Positions 17,958 through 30,000 of a stretch of DNA of 64,000 nucleotides are shown piece by piece. Numbering within the stretch: the stretch's first letter is position 1; each line of letters starts with the position of its first letter. Below the pieces are notes generated by a model. It did not search any database. It was not told the origin of the DNA and saw nothing but the letters and a program-made list of their open reading frames with translations. Origin of the DNA: an uncultured Tenacibaculum sp. (GTDB lineage: Bacteria; Bacteroidota; Bacteroidia; Flavobacteriales; Flavobacteriaceae); NCBI RefSeq assembly GCF_947498805.1, contig NZ_CANMLT010000005.1:248001-312000 (forward strand), given 5' to 3'. Made by a program: the position numbers and the translations under genes.

Positions 17958-18647
17958 ATGAGAACAATTATTATAATTACCTGTTTTTTATTTTCATTCG
18001 GAATTAATGCTCAAAAGTCAAAAAGAAAATTAAGACCTATTCTATGGACAATACACTCCAAAAACACCGACATAATAGGAGCCTCTATTGGTATTCTCCC
18101 GAAAGAGGTCTTTAGAGACAGCACATTAACCCGAACTTTTGGTGTACGAATTGAAGCTCCTGGTTTGGGCTTGTTATTACCCTTGGCACCTAGAAGCCCT
18201 ATTTCAACAAGCGAAAAAAGTTACCAAGCAAGTTTACATCAAGAACCTATTGAAGTTGTTTACGGAATCAATCTATCATCTGGTTCATTGGCTAATACTC
18301 AAATAAATGGAATTTCGGGTGCACTCATCGGACAGTATCTCATAAAAATGAATGGTATCTCTTTTGCTACCCTTGGAAATCTTATAGAACGAAACAACGG
18401 AATTTCTGTAGCAATTGTTGGAAATGAGACTTATAAAACCAACGGAATTTCGGCTTCAATTTCAGGAAACTCAACAGTCAAATTAAACGGGATGCAAATC
18501 GGCGGATATAATGAAACCAAACACCTAAATGGAGTTCAAATTGGAATATTCAATACTTCAAAAAAATCAAAGGGAATTCAAATAGGGCTATGGAATAAAA
18601 ATGAAAAACGTACCCTCCCTTTTATAAACTGGAATTTTAAAAGCTAA
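17958..18647 (+). CDS. exported LA_2272-type repeat protein
   Basis: A 229-residue protein with a signal peptide (residues 1-18, ending GINAQ). From about residue 115 to 215 it contains six or more units of about 17-18 residues built on NGIS.A..GN and NGVQIG.FN (for example MNGISFATLGN, NNGISVAIVGN, TNGISASISGN, LNGMQIGGYN, LNGVQIGIFN). This matches the LA_2272-type surface repeat, named after Leptospira proteins, which probably forms a beta-solenoid or sheet on the cell surface. The next gene starts 3 bases later, so the two are likely cotranscribed. Confidence 0.7.
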   Translation: MRTIIIITCFLFSFGINAQKSKRKLRPILWTIHSKNTDIIGASIGILPKEVFRDSTLTRTFGVRIEAPGLGLLLPLAPRSPISTSEKSYQASLHQEPIEVVYGINLSSGSLANTQINGISGALIGQYLIKMNGISFATLGNLIERNNGISVAIVGNETYKTNGISASISGNSTVKLNGMQIGGYNETKHLNGVQIGIFNTSKKSKGIQIGLWNKNEKRTLPFINWNFKS

Positions 18648-18650
18648 ACT

Positions 18651-19289
18651 ATGAACACTAAAAAAAATCTATTCATTTTCTTTTTTCTAACTACATCCTT
18701 CATGTTTTCTCAACAAAAAGATACTTTTTTCTTTCTGACAGAAACTGGATATCAAAATCCGAACAACAAAACCAACATCCATTTTGGTATTGGTATTGAA
18801 TACTTCATTTCAAAAAAAAGTAGTTTTTCATTAAGAGCTAAGTATTTAAAAACATCCATAAATACAGAAGGAGGAAGCACCTCTAACACAGGATTTAGCT
18901 TAAACCCATATTATAAAATAATCTACCAAGGAGACATTGTAAGCCTTCCCTTAAATTATAAATGGGAGTCCCATTTTATTTTACCTAACCTAAATTTTTT
19001 CTTTAATACTGGAGTCGCCTTCAACTTTCAAATTAAAGAAAAGTTCATTTTAACAGAAAATCTAACTCCTAACCTCAACAACAATACATATGTCAATTTT
19101 AACTTAGGAATTGGTTTTTCTTACAAACTAAATAGAAAACTTCATTTGCTATTATCTGCAGAAACCTTTTTCGCAGGTGGAGCTAAAACAAAAGAATCAA
19201 GAGGTATTATTTTCAGTAAAAGATTTAAACCTGACTCTTCTATTTATAATCTTGGAATACGTTACCAATTAGGTAAAAGAAAGTTATAA
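18651..19289 (+). CDS. outer-membrane beta-barrel-like protein
   Basis: A 212-residue protein with a signal peptide (residues 1-21, ending MFSQQ). Alternating hydrophobic/polar strands with aromatic girdles (FHFGIGIEYFIS, YVNFNLGIGFSYKL, YNLGIRYQLGKRKL) and a final strand ending in KL suggest a small 8-10 strand barrel. No specific family is recognised. It is coupled to the repeat protein upstream. The downstream 190 bases carry no gene, only a small TTAGTT-AACTAA inverted repeat near 19390. Confidence 0.55.
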   Translation: MNTKKNLFIFFFLTTSFMFSQQKDTFFFLTETGYQNPNNKTNIHFGIGIEYFISKKSSFSLRAKYLKTSINTEGGSTSNTGFSLNPYYKIIYQGDIVSLPLNYKWESHFILPNLNFFFNTGVAFNFQIKEKFILTENLTPNLNNNTYVNFNLGIGFSYKLNRKLHLLLSAETFFAGGAKTKESRGIIFSKRFKPDSSIYNLGIRYQLGKRKL

Positions 19290-19450
19290 AACCGTAACCA
19301 ATTAAAAACAAACAATTACTCTTTTACAAGAGGTTTGACAGGCCTTTATAGTACACAAAAAAACGTAAAAACCAACTTTATCTAAGGTTAGTTCGTTTAA
19401 CTAAACACATTAAAAATCTCGATTTTATTGGGAAAGTTGCTAGAAAGAAA

Positions 19451-19472
19451 AAATCCCGCTTTCGCGGGATTT
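19451..19472. terminator. terminator between convergent genes
   Basis: A perfect 9-base-pair stem (AAATCCCGC with GCGGGATTT) with loop TTTC. On the minus strand it is followed by a T-rich run and lies 10 bases after the stop of the lipoprotein gene at 19483. Confidence 0.8.
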
Positions 19473-19482
19473 TAAACTCAAA

Positions 19483-20661
19483 TTAATTTGAAGCTATAAA
19501 ATAAGGTGCTAAATTTACTTTAGCATTACCTCTAGCTCCATAGTGATTATTGTAGCTTTTGTTCTTCTCAATTGTGTAAAACGAATCTACATAATCATCA
19601 TTATTAGTATACCAACTATTAGGCATCGCCTGAATTATAGCCCCAGCAACTTGTCCTAAAACATTTACCCAAGGCTGTGTTGATACTGTACCAATAATTT
19701 GAAAAACTCCACTTACGATCGTTGAAACTAAATCTTTATAATTTACATTATCATCTTTCTCAAACAATTGAATGTTTGCAGCTTGATACTTATAATCATC
19801 CCAAAATAATAGTACTTGATTTGGATAGTAATCTGTACCATCATAATCTAAGTAGTACATTGGAATGATTTTAATTTCTGGTGATTTACTATCATCCTTA
19901 ATACCTGAAGTTATCGCATATACTTCAGCTGCACCACTAATCCATGGTTCTTCGTCATCATTCAAACGAATTTTATTCAATTTAGTAGTTTCTAAACCAG
20001 ATGTTTTTGCTGGGTTAACAACGTTCATTATTTTCTTTCCATTGAATCGATTGTTTTGTACACCTTCTTCTCTCAAAAACTTATTCATGTACTCAACCTC
20101 TTTTTTCAATGTTTCAAAACCATCTGTTTCGATAACAATTACAGGTCGATTTGGAGCCTCATGTGCATCTAAATACACCAACTCCTTATCTAAAGTATAA
20201 GCTTCAATTTGTTTCCAGTCATTTTCCTCTCCCTTAGGAGCAAAAGAAAACAATAAGTCATTTGAAGCACGTGCATCAACTCCTTCTGGAAGATGCATCC
20301 AAACCTCTAAGATTTCTATTTTCTCAGGAGCAGTTTCAGCATTTGCTTTAGATTTTAATTCTGAAGTCTTATTATCTAAGTCTTTAAAAGCTTTTTGCTC
20401 TGAAACAAAACCAGATGCTCCATCTAATATCTTAGACATTTCAACACTTGGCTTTTGCTTACTCAGCATTTCTAGAGTAACCTTTTTAAAATCATCATTC
20501 TTCATTAAATCGATGAAATCTAAGGTTACTTCTTTTTTGTTTACTAAATCAAGGTTAGACAACTCATTTGTGGGGTTCTTTGTTAATTCTTCAGAGTTAT
20601 TACAACTAACAAGTAAAATTGAGGCAATAGCCATGCCTAATAGAATACGGGGGATTCTCAT
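19483..20661 (-). CDS. lipoprotein, probable DUF3103 family
   Basis: A 392-residue lipoprotein. The lipobox ILLVSC places the lipidated Cys at residue 20. No transmembrane segment follows. The middle (EILEVWMHLPEGVDARASNDLLFSFAPKG, LDAHEAPNRPVIVIETDG) and the C-terminal half (KIRLNDDEEPWISGAAEVYAI, YPNQVLLFWDDYKYQAANIQLFEKDDNVNY) look like the DUF3103 proteins of marine bacteria, for which I know no function. The assignment is from memory and is moderate. A 450-base AT-rich space lies upstream. Confidence 0.6.
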   Translation of the reverse strand: MRIPRILLGMAIASILLVSCNNSEELTKNPTNELSNLDLVNKKEVTLDFIDLMKNDDFKKVTLEMLSKQKPSVEMSKILDGASGFVSEQKAFKDLDNKTSELKSKANAETAPEKIEILEVWMHLPEGVDARASNDLLFSFAPKGEENDWKQIEAYTLDKELVYLDAHEAPNRPVIVIETDGFETLKKEVEYMNKFLREEGVQNNRFNGKKIMNVVNPAKTSGLETTKLNKIRLNDDEEPWISGAAEVYAITSGIKDDSKSPEIKIIPMYYLDYDGTDYYPNQVLLFWDDYKYQAANIQLFEKDDNVNYKDLVSTIVSGVFQIIGTVSTQPWVNVLGQVAGAIIQAMPNSWYTNNDDYVDSFYTIEKNKSYNNHYGARGNAKVNLAPYFIASN

Positions 20662-21042
20662 TTTTTAAAATTTATTTGGTTAATATTGAGCAACAAACAT
20701 CTGAATTTTTAAAATTAAAAACAACATATTTGTTAATTTTTTATCAAAACCATATCTTAACCACATAATTGATGAAAATAAAACATTTTTTTAACATCTT
20801 ATTAACATATGTTATTTTATTAAAGAACATTTATTTTTATCGCAATATTTAAAAAACAACCTTCTTTAAAACAACGCTTTTAAAGAACTTTTAACTTTTT
20901 GTCTTTTGCCTAAATCTCAAAAAAACCTCAAACCTTACCTAAAGGTGTTTTTAAGCGTTTTAAGACACTTTTTACAAAAACTAATTGTTGATAAAATTAT
21001 AATTACTTTGCTTAAAAACTTTATTTTAAACCTTAAAAATTG

Positions 21043-21050
21043 TAAATTTG
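21043..21050 (+). promoter_or_regulatory. -7 box upstream of gyrB
   Basis: TAAATTTG matches TAnnTTTG and is 64 bases before the gyrB ATG. No clear TTTG is found 17-20 bases upstream. Confidence 0.45.
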
Positions 21051-21060
21051 TAAAGATTAC

Positions 21061-21084
21061 AAGTCGCTTTCGAGCGATTTTTTT
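21061..21084 (+). terminator. terminator-like hairpin in the gyrB 5' region
   Basis: AAGTCGCT pairs with AGCGATTT (one G-U) around a TTCG loop and continues into a run of seven T. There is no plus-strand gene for 1.7 kb upstream that it could terminate, so it may be an attenuator of gyrB or the end of a short RNA. Confidence 0.6.
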
Positions 21085-21099
21085 ATGAAATGATTTTAA

Positions 21100-23052
<1,953 letters not shown>

Positions 23053-23075
23053 CATCATATAAATCAACAACAAAC

Positions 23076-23107
23076 AAAAAGCTCAACTTTAACAAGTTGA
23101 GCTTTTT
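23076..23107 (+). terminator. gyrB terminator
   Basis: A 14-base-pair stem (23076-23089 with 23094-23107) with a 4-base loop ending in a T-run, 24 bases after the gyrB stop. Confidence 0.9.
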
Positions 23108-23124
23108 TTACATTTATTATTTAG

Positions 23125-23132
23125 TACATTTG
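23125..23132 (+). promoter_or_regulatory. -7 box of the DUF6588 gene
   Basis: TACATTTG (exact TAnnTTTG) ends 28 bases before the ATG at 23161, directly behind the gyrB terminator. Confidence 0.55.
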
Positions 23133-23160
23133 TCCGAGTGAAACAAAATAAACCCCTAGT

Positions 23161-24177
23161 ATGAAAAAAATTACTTTTTCCTTTATAACGATGTTCGTTT
23201 TAGCCTTTAGTGCAAAAGGACAAGAACTAGAAACCATTCTATTAGCAAAAGATGATGCTGCTAAATTAACCGAAGCATATATTAACCCTGTTATGAAAGG
23301 ATTGATATATAGTTCTAACAGTGGTTGGTACCACACAGCAAAAGTTCATAAAAAACTTGGATTTGATATTACTATCGGAGCCAGTGGTTCGTTTGCTCCT
23401 TCAAAAGACGATATTTTTGATTTAACAAAATTAGGGTTGTCGAGCAACACTACTTTTACAAATAATACTTCTCCAACCATTTCTGCTGAAGAAAATGTAC
23501 CAGCAACTACAGTTACATTTAATAGTACGGTTGCAGGTCAAAATGTTTCTGCAAACTTCGGAATGCCAACAGGAGAATCACTAAACATTACACCAGCACC
23601 AATGGTTCAAGTAGGAATAGGACTTCCTTTTAAATTTGAAGCTATGGCTCGTTTTGTTCCTAAAGTAGGTACAGATGATGTAAAAGCAGGATTATTTGGT
23701 ATTGGTATTAAAAAAGAAATTACGGATTGGTTCGGGCCAATGGACAAAACTCCTTTACACATTTCTTTATTAGCAGCATACACAAATATGACTGTTGATT
23801 ATGAAATTGGAAATGTTTCTGGACAAGTTGCTACAACCAATGGTTCAGCAGAATTCAAACTAAATTCATATACAATACAAGCTATTGCTTCATTGAACTT
23901 ACCGATTATTAATTTTTACGGAGGTGTTGGTTACAATGGAGGTACTACCAATTTAGATATGTTAGGAGACTACACCTTAACCTATCAAACAAACACAACT
24001 CCATCAGTACAAGTTCAAGAAACCGTATCAAATCCTTTATCAATAAATAATAGTGCCGGAGGATTTAACGCTACCGCTGGAGCTAGATTAAGTCTAGGAT
24101 TCTTTAAAATATTTGGAAGTTATACATTACAAGAACAAAACACGTTAAATGCGGGAATGGCATTTAGTTTCAGATAA
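23161..24177 (+). CDS. DUF6588-like outer-membrane barrel protein
   Basis: A 338-residue protein with a signal peptide (1-19, ending SAKGQ). It starts with a helical LAKDDAAKLTEAYINPVMKGLIYSSNSGWYHTAK segment and continues with amphipathic strands (FDITIGASGSFAP, VQVGIGLPFKFEAMARFVP, FKIFGSYTLQEQNTLNAGMAFSFR). The last residue is Phe-Arg, close to the terminal-Phe signature of outer-membrane barrels. The family resembles the Bacteroidota DUF6588 group; function is unknown. It is flanked by terminators on both sides and is likely a single-gene unit. Confidence 0.65.
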   Translation: MKKITFSFITMFVLAFSAKGQELETILLAKDDAAKLTEAYINPVMKGLIYSSNSGWYHTAKVHKKLGFDITIGASGSFAPSKDDIFDLTKLGLSSNTTFTNNTSPTISAEENVPATTVTFNSTVAGQNVSANFGMPTGESLNITPAPMVQVGIGLPFKFEAMARFVPKVGTDDVKAGLFGIGIKKEITDWFGPMDKTPLHISLLAAYTNMTVDYEIGNVSGQVATTNGSAEFKLNSYTIQAIASLNLPIINFYGGVGYNGGTTNLDMLGDYTLTYQTNTTPSVQVQETVSNPLSINNSAGGFNATAGARLSLGFFKIFGSYTLQEQNTLNAGMAFSFR

Positions 24178-24204
24178 TATTTAATTGTTAAAAAAATCTT
24201 AATA

Positions 24205-24237
24205 AAAAGGAGCTAACTATTTCAGTAAGCTCCTTTT
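24205..24237 (+). terminator. terminator after the DUF6588 gene
   Basis: AAAAGGAGCT (24205-24214) pairs with AGCTCCTTTT (24228-24237), followed by an AT/T-rich run. Confidence 0.8.
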
Positions 24238-24277
24238 ATTTTTTATTTTCGGGCTTCAATTATTAAAAACGTAATTT

Positions 24278-25027
24278 ATGAAAGAAAAACTATTAGCCCT
24301 TTTACTTATGGTAACTGCGGTATTTCATGGACAAGAAAAAGACAATGAAGCTTTAAAAGGAAAAAACCTATTTGACAAAGTTTACAATTCTTATTCTGGG
24401 AATAAGTTATCTGTTGTAATTTTAAAAGATGGTAAACGAATTGAAGGTTACAAAAAAGATGTAGACAGAAAAAAAGGTCAGATTTATTACATCAAATTAA
24501 AAGAAGAAGGAACGAAGAAAAAGCACAAGTTAGATTCTGACGAAATTAAAGAAATGTATTTGTACCCAGGCGGTATTGAAAAATTTTCAAAGTCTTGGAG
24601 ACACATTCATGATGTAAGACAATGGGAAAGATCAGATTTAGAGAGCGATATCATTAAGCAAGGATACATCTACTTTAAAAATCAAAAAGTATCTCTTAAG
24701 AACAAAAAAAGAGAGAAAGAGTATTTAATGCAATTAATCAACCCTACGTTTAGCAAATACATTCAAGTTTTTGGAGACCCTTTTGCTAAAGAAACTACTA
24801 AGTTAGGTATGTTTGGTTTAAATGTAGCTGGTGGCTTAGCTAAATCTTATTACATAAAGAAAAATGGGAAAATTTTCTGGATGCGTAAGAAAGAACTTGA
24901 TGTAAGATACGAAAGTTTATTTGGTGACTGCGAAGAGTTCGTTAAGAAATATCCTAAAGACAGCTTAAAGTGGCGTTATTTTAGTGAGTATGTTTTAGAA
25001 TACACTAAGATGATGACAAAATCATAA
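24278..25027 (+). CDS. exported protein of unknown function
   Basis: A 249-residue protein with a signal peptide (1-18, ending AVFHGQ). It is basic and soluble, with many Lys and Tyr residues. An early KDGKRIEGYKKDVDRKKGQIYYIKLKEEG segment reads like a small beta domain, and the C-terminal third (GDCEEFVKKYPKDSLKWRYFSEYVLEYTKMM) is helical. I do not recognise a family or active site. It has its own terminator and appears to be monocistronic between the DUF6588 gene and mdh. Confidence 0.6.
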   Translation: MKEKLLALLLMVTAVFHGQEKDNEALKGKNLFDKVYNSYSGNKLSVVILKDGKRIEGYKKDVDRKKGQIYYIKLKEEGTKKKHKLDSDEIKEMYLYPGGIEKFSKSWRHIHDVRQWERSDLESDIIKQGYIYFKNQKVSLKNKKREKEYLMQLINPTFSKYIQVFGDPFAKETTKLGMFGLNVAGGLAKSYYIKKNGKIFWMRKKELDVRYESLFGDCEEFVKKYPKDSLKWRYFSEYVLEYTKMMTKS

Positions 25028-25040
25028 AAACACCTTCTGT

Positions 25041-25068
25041 AAAGTCCATTGAAATTTCAATGGACTTT
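25041..25068 (+). terminator. terminator before mdh
   Basis: A perfect 28-base palindrome (AAAGTCCATTGAAA and its complement) followed by CTTTTTTT. Confidence 0.9.
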
Positions 25069-25093
25069 CTTTTTTTATCCATAGTCAAATCGC

Positions 25094-25101
25094 TATTTTT
25101 G
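25094..25101 (+). promoter_or_regulatory. -7 box of mdh
   Basis: TATTTTTG fits TAnnTTTG and ends 38 bases before the mdh ATG. Confidence 0.5.
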
Positions 25102-25139
25102 TGCATCTTATTAATAATTTTCAATAAAAAATATATAAA

Positions 25140-26066
25140 ATGAAAGTAACAGTTGTAGGAGCAGGTGCAGTAGGTGCTAGTTGTGCTGAATACATTGCTA
25201 TCAAAGATTTTGCTTCTGAAGTTGTTTTAGTAGACATTAAAGAAGGTTTTGCCGAAGGTAAAGCTATGGATTTAATGCAAACAGCTTCTTTAAATGGATT
25301 TGACACTAAAATAGTAGGTACTACTGGTGACTATTCTAAAACTGCCGGTTCTGATATTTGTGTAATTACTTCAGGAATTGCACGTAAGCCAGGTATGTCT
25401 CGTGATGAGTTAATGGGAATCAATGCAGGTATTGTAAAGTCTGTATCAGCTAGTTTAATTGAGCATTCTCCTAACACTATTATCATTGTGGTTTCTAATC
25501 CAATGGATACAATGACTTATTTAGTACACAAAGCAACAAACTTACCAAAGCATAGAATTATTGGTATGGGAGGTGCGTTAGATTCTGCGCGTTTCAAATA
25601 TAGATTAGCAGAAGCTTTAGAAGCTCCTATTTCAGATGTTGATGGTATGGTAATCGGTGGGCACTCAGATAAAGGAATGGTTCCTTTGACTCGTTTAGCT
25701 ACTCGTAATTCTGTTCCTGTATCTGAATTCTTATCTGAAGAAAGATTAGACCAAGTGAAGCAAGACACTAAAGTTGGTGGTGCTACATTAACTGGATTAT
25801 TAGGTACTTCTGCTTGGTATGCTCCAGGTGCTGCTGTATCAGGTTTAGTTCAAGCTATTGCTTGTGACCAAAAGAAAATCTACCCTTGTTCTGCTTTATT
25901 AGAAGGAGAGTACGGATTATCTGATTTATGTATTGGTGTTCCTGTAGTTTTAGGAAGAAATGGTATTGAGAAAATAGTTGAAATCAACTTAAGTGAAGAC
26001 GAAAAAGCTCAATTAACTTCTTCTGCAGAAGCTGTTAAGAAAAACAATGAAGCTTTAACTTTCTAA
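25140..26066 (+). CDS. mdh: malate dehydrogenase
   Basis: A 308-residue NAD-dependent enzyme of the citric acid cycle, oxidising malate to oxaloacetate. The Rossmann motif VVGAGAVGASCAEY is at residues 5-18, the NAD-ribose Asp in VVLVDIKEG, substrate-binding arginines in ARKPGMSRDEL, and GMGGALDSARFKYRLA. The catalytic His is in IGGHSDKGMVPLTR. It belongs to the LDH-like tetrameric MDH type usual in Bacteroidota. Single-gene unit between two strong terminators. Confidence 0.97.
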   Translation: MKVTVVGAGAVGASCAEYIAIKDFASEVVLVDIKEGFAEGKAMDLMQTASLNGFDTKIVGTTGDYSKTAGSDICVITSGIARKPGMSRDELMGINAGIVKSVSASLIEHSPNTIIIVVSNPMDTMTYLVHKATNLPKHRIIGMGGALDSARFKYRLAEALEAPISDVDGMVIGGHSDKGMVPLTRLATRNSVPVSEFLSEERLDQVKQDTKVGGATLTGLLGTSAWYAPGAAVSGLVQAIACDQKKIYPCSALLEGEYGLSDLCIGVPVVLGRNGIEKIVEINLSEDEKAQLTSSAEAVKKNNEALTF

Positions 26067-26090
26067 GTTAAATTCATTAACAATTATACT

Positions 26091-26119
26091 AAAACCTGAG
26101 TTTCGCTCAGGTTTTTTTT
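26091..26119 (+). terminator. mdh terminator
   Basis: AAAACCTGAG pairs with CTCAGGTTTT around TTTCG, followed by further T. It starts 24 bases after the stop. Confidence 0.9.
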
Positions 26120-26264
26120 ATAAAAAAATGTTAAATACATTCAGTAACTGTAAGACTTTAGACAATCAATCGTCTATTAATTGGAAGAAACAATAGTAGA
26201 GTTTCTTTTTCATAGTTTTTCATAGCAATTTTCCCACTTCATTTCTTGGAGTGGGTTTATTATT

Positions 26265-26951
26265 TTATGCGGTAGCTTGCTGTACTACTTCAAACAATTC
26301 TCCGCCTTCACATTTAACCGTTTTTTGCTTAAACTTTACGATTAATTGATAATCGTGCGTAGCCATTAAAATGGTTTTTCCACTTTTATGAATTTCATTT
26401 AAAAGCTCCATCACCTCTAAAGAAGTTTTTGGGTCTAAATTTCCAGTAGGCTCATCTGCTAAAATCAACTCAGGATCATTTAATAAGGCTCTTGCAATAG
26501 CAACTCTCTGTTGCTCTCCTCCTGAAAGCTCGAAGGTCTTCTTGTAATATTTCTCTTTCATTCCAACCTTATCTAAAACCTCATAAATCTTATCTTTCAT
26601 TTCAGTTTTATCCTTCCAACCCGTAGCTTTCAATACAAACTCTAAATTCTCAAATACATTTCTGTCATTTAATAATTTAAAATCTTGAAAAACGATTCCT
26701 AACTTTCTTCTTAAAAAAGGAATGTCTTTTTCTTTCATCTTCTTTAAATCAAAGCCTACAATACTACCCAAACCACGCTTTAAACGAAGATCTCCATAAA
26801 GCGTTTTTAGCAAACTACTTTTCCCACTTCCTGTTTTCCCAATTAGGTAATAAAAATCACCTTTATTCAATGTGAAATTTACTTTTGATAACACTAAATT
26901 ATCCAACTGATAGATATCAGCATTTTCTAAGTGTAAAACAGGTTGCTCCAT
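26265..26951 (-). CDS. ftsE: cell-division ABC ATPase FtsE
   Basis: A 228-residue ABC ATPase. Walker A GKTGSGKSSLLK lies near 38-49, the Q-loop in VFQDFKLLNDRNVFENLEF, the signature LSGGEQQRVAIARALL and Walker B LILADEPTGNLDP follow, and the switch His is in ATHDYQL. VFQDFKLL plus NVxENL is characteristic of FtsE, which works with the membrane protein FtsX to control cell-wall hydrolases at division. ftsX is not next to it, as in many Bacteroidota. A TAGATTTG -7 box sits on the minus strand at 26971-26978, divergent from the TPR gene. Confidence 0.88.
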   Translation of the reverse strand: MEQPVLHLENADIYQLDNLVLSKVNFTLNKGDFYYLIGKTGSGKSSLLKTLYGDLRLKRGLGSIVGFDLKKMKEKDIPFLRRKLGIVFQDFKLLNDRNVFENLEFVLKATGWKDKTEMKDKIYEVLDKVGMKEKYYKKTFELSGGEQQRVAIARALLNDPELILADEPTGNLDPKTSLEVMELLNEIHKSGKTILMATHDYQLIVKFKQKTVKCEGGELFEVVQQATA

Positions 26952-26970
26952 AGTTAAAATATTGTTTTTA

Positions 26971-26978
26971 CAAATCTA
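26971..26978 (-). promoter_or_regulatory. -7 box of ftsE
   Basis: TAGATTTG on the minus strand fits TAnnTTTG and ends 19 bases before the ftsE ATG. A second box, TACTTTTG at 27010-27017 on the plus strand, would serve the divergent TPR gene. Confidence 0.5.
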
Positions 26979-27076
26979 AAATTTTATTACGTAATTCTAT
27001 AACATTTATTACTTTTGATAAAATCCCTCCAACAAAATTAAAAAACATACGTTATAGTTTCTAGATAACTAAAAAT

Positions 27077-30000
27077 ATGAGAATCATTTATTTCAAAAAA
27101 GGCTATCTGTCTTTACTTTTTTTAGGGTTTACAACATCTTTTTTTGCACAAAAAACTGCTTTACATGTATCTGAGTCTTCTGATTTTCACAAGGCTAAAG
27201 AATTATACAATAATAAATCTTATGCTGCAGCGCAGCAACTTTTTCAAAAAGTATCTTCAGAATCACAAGATGCAAATAACTTAAAAGCAGATGCAGACTA
27301 CTACGATGCAATGAGTGCTATTAAGTTAAATCAAGACTATGCAGATGATAAAGTAATTGACTTTGTAGAGAACTATCCGTATCACAATAAAAAAGAAAAA
27401 GCCTATTTAAACGTTGGTAATCATTATTTCGCTAACAGAAAAGCTTCTCATTCCTTAAAATGGTATCAAAAAGTAAATGAAAAATTACTTACGCAAGAAG
27501 AAAAAGATGAGTTGAATTATAAAATGGGATATGCACTATTAGTCTCTAACTATTTAAAAGATGCTAAAGCTCGTTTTAAAACCTTATTAGGAAATCCTAT
27601 TTATGGGAATGATGCTCGTTATTACTACGGATATGTAGCTTACAAACAAGAAAATTTTGGTGAAGCGGAAGACAATCTGAGTCAATTAGCTAACGATGCT
27701 ACTTATCAAGCAAAGGCTAACTACTATATTTTAGATATTAGTTTTAAAGCAGGAAGGTTTGATAAATCGGTTCAGATTGGAGAAAAATTATTAGAAACCA
27801 CCAAGGATAGAAAACAAATTCCTCAAATTTCAAAAATCATTGGAGAAAGCTATTTCAATTTAAAACAATATGAAAAAGCCATTCCTTATTTAAAGGCCTA
27901 CAAAGGAAAAAAAGGAAAATGGACCAATACAGATTATTACTACTTAGGGTATGCTTACTATAAACAAAAGGACTACGAAAAAGCCATTAGTACTTTTAAT
28001 AAAATTATTGGAGGAACCAATAAAGTAGCTCAAAATGCATACTACCATCTTGGAGAATGTTATTTAGAACTAGATAAAAAAGTAGAAGCTTTAAACGCTT
28101 TTAAAAATGCTAGTGAGATGGATTTTGATCCTCAAATTAATGAAAGTGCTTTTTTAAACTACGCTAAACTAAGTTACGAGCAAGGAAACCCTTATGAAAG
28201 TGTTCCAGATGTTTTAAAAAATTACTTAGCAAAGTACCCTACATCAGTAAATACTGCAGAAATTAAAGAACTATTAATAACTTCATATTTACACCAACAA
28301 GACTATACAGGAGCTCTTTCTTATTTAAACGAAAACAAATCGCCAGAGAATGAAGAATTAATTAGCGAAGTTTCTTTATACAGAGGAATTCAATTATTTA
28401 ACAATCAAAAGTTAAATGAAGCTAAACCTTATTTTGAAGCTGCTACAAAATCTTCTTCCAGTGAAGTAAATAATAAAGCTAGGTATTGGCTAGCTGAAAC
28501 TAATTATTTACAAGGAAACTATGATGAAGCTTTACAAGAGTATTTATTGTTCACCAATAATGAAATTGAAGAAAGAAAAATGTTAGATTATAATATTGCT
28601 TACACCTACTTCAAATTAAAAAGATATGAGGATGCAGCAAAACACTTTCAACAATTCTTAGACGCTAAAATTGACAATAACGATTTAAATGATGATGCAG
28701 GAAATAGACTTGGAGATTCATATTATGCTACTAAAGAATACTCAAAAGCTATTAGCTCTTATGATAATATTATTCAGCAAGGAGGCGTAGGTTCTGATTA
28801 TGCCCAATATCAAATTGCAATGAGTAATGGTTTTATGGGGAATGGTGATTTAAAAATTAAAAACTTAAACACGCTTGTAAATGACTATACCGAGTCACAA
28901 TTACAAGACGATGCTTTATTCCAATTAGCTGCTACCTATACTAGTAGTAATAATCAAACTAAAGCACAAAACACCTACGAAAGATTATTAGCCAAACATC
29001 CAAGAAGTAATTATGTACCATCGGTATTATTGCGTCAAGGACTTTTATACTACAACAACAATAGTAACACTAAAGCACTTACTAAATTTAAAGAGATTGT
29101 AGCTAAGCACCCAAATTCAAATGAGGCTAAACAAGCTGTAACCAATGTTAGAAACGTATATATAGATATTGGTAAAGTTGATGAATATGCTGACTGGGTA
29201 AAAAACGTAAAATTTGTGAACGTATCAGATGCCGATTTAGACAATGCGAGCTATCAATCTGCTGAAAACAAATTTTTAGAAAACAATAACACAAGAGCGA
29301 TTGAAGGATTTAATAAATATTTAAATCGTTTTCCAAATGGAATTCATGCTTTAAAAGCTCATTTTTATTTAGCGCAAGCATACAATAACACCAATCAATT
29401 TGACAATGCAATTCCACATTACACGTATGTAATGAATCAAGAGAAAAGTGAGTTTACAGAAGAAGCACTTACAAAACTTGCTAATATTTATCTTGAAAAA
29501 GAAGATTGGGATAATGGTATGACGGTATTGGCTAAACTAGAAAATGACGCTAACTACCCACAAAATATCATTTTTGCTCAAAGTAATTTGATGAAAGGAC
29601 ATTACAACAAAAAGGACTACGAAAATGCAATTTCTTATGCTGAGAAAGTTTTAAGTAATGGAAAAATAGACACCAAAATAATAGAAGACGCAAAAATAAT
29701 CATAGCACGTGCTTCCTTTGAAACAGATGATTATGAAACTGCCAGAGACTTTTTCAGTGAAGTTGACAAAAAAGCTACAGGAGCTTTAAAAGCTGAAACA
29801 CTTTATTACAATGCTTTCTTTTTAAATGATGAAAAAGAATATGAATTATCAAATAAAGCAATTCAAGGTTTAATCGCCAATTATTCTTCCTATAAATATT
29901 GGGGTGTAAAAAGTTATATCATTATGGCTAAGAATTATTACGCTTTAAAAGATGCATACCAAGCAACGTATATCTTAGAAAACATTGTTAAAAACTTTAC

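Noticed and set aside
20906..21088. 60-codon plus-strand frame before gyrB
   Set aside because: Lys/Leu/Phe-rich translation of AT-rich DNA, crosses the terminator hairpin, no family likeness.
26120..26264. 22-codon frame and doubled TTTTTCATAG after mdh
   Set aside because: No start context, no composition signal and no partner features; probably chance in AT-rich DNA.
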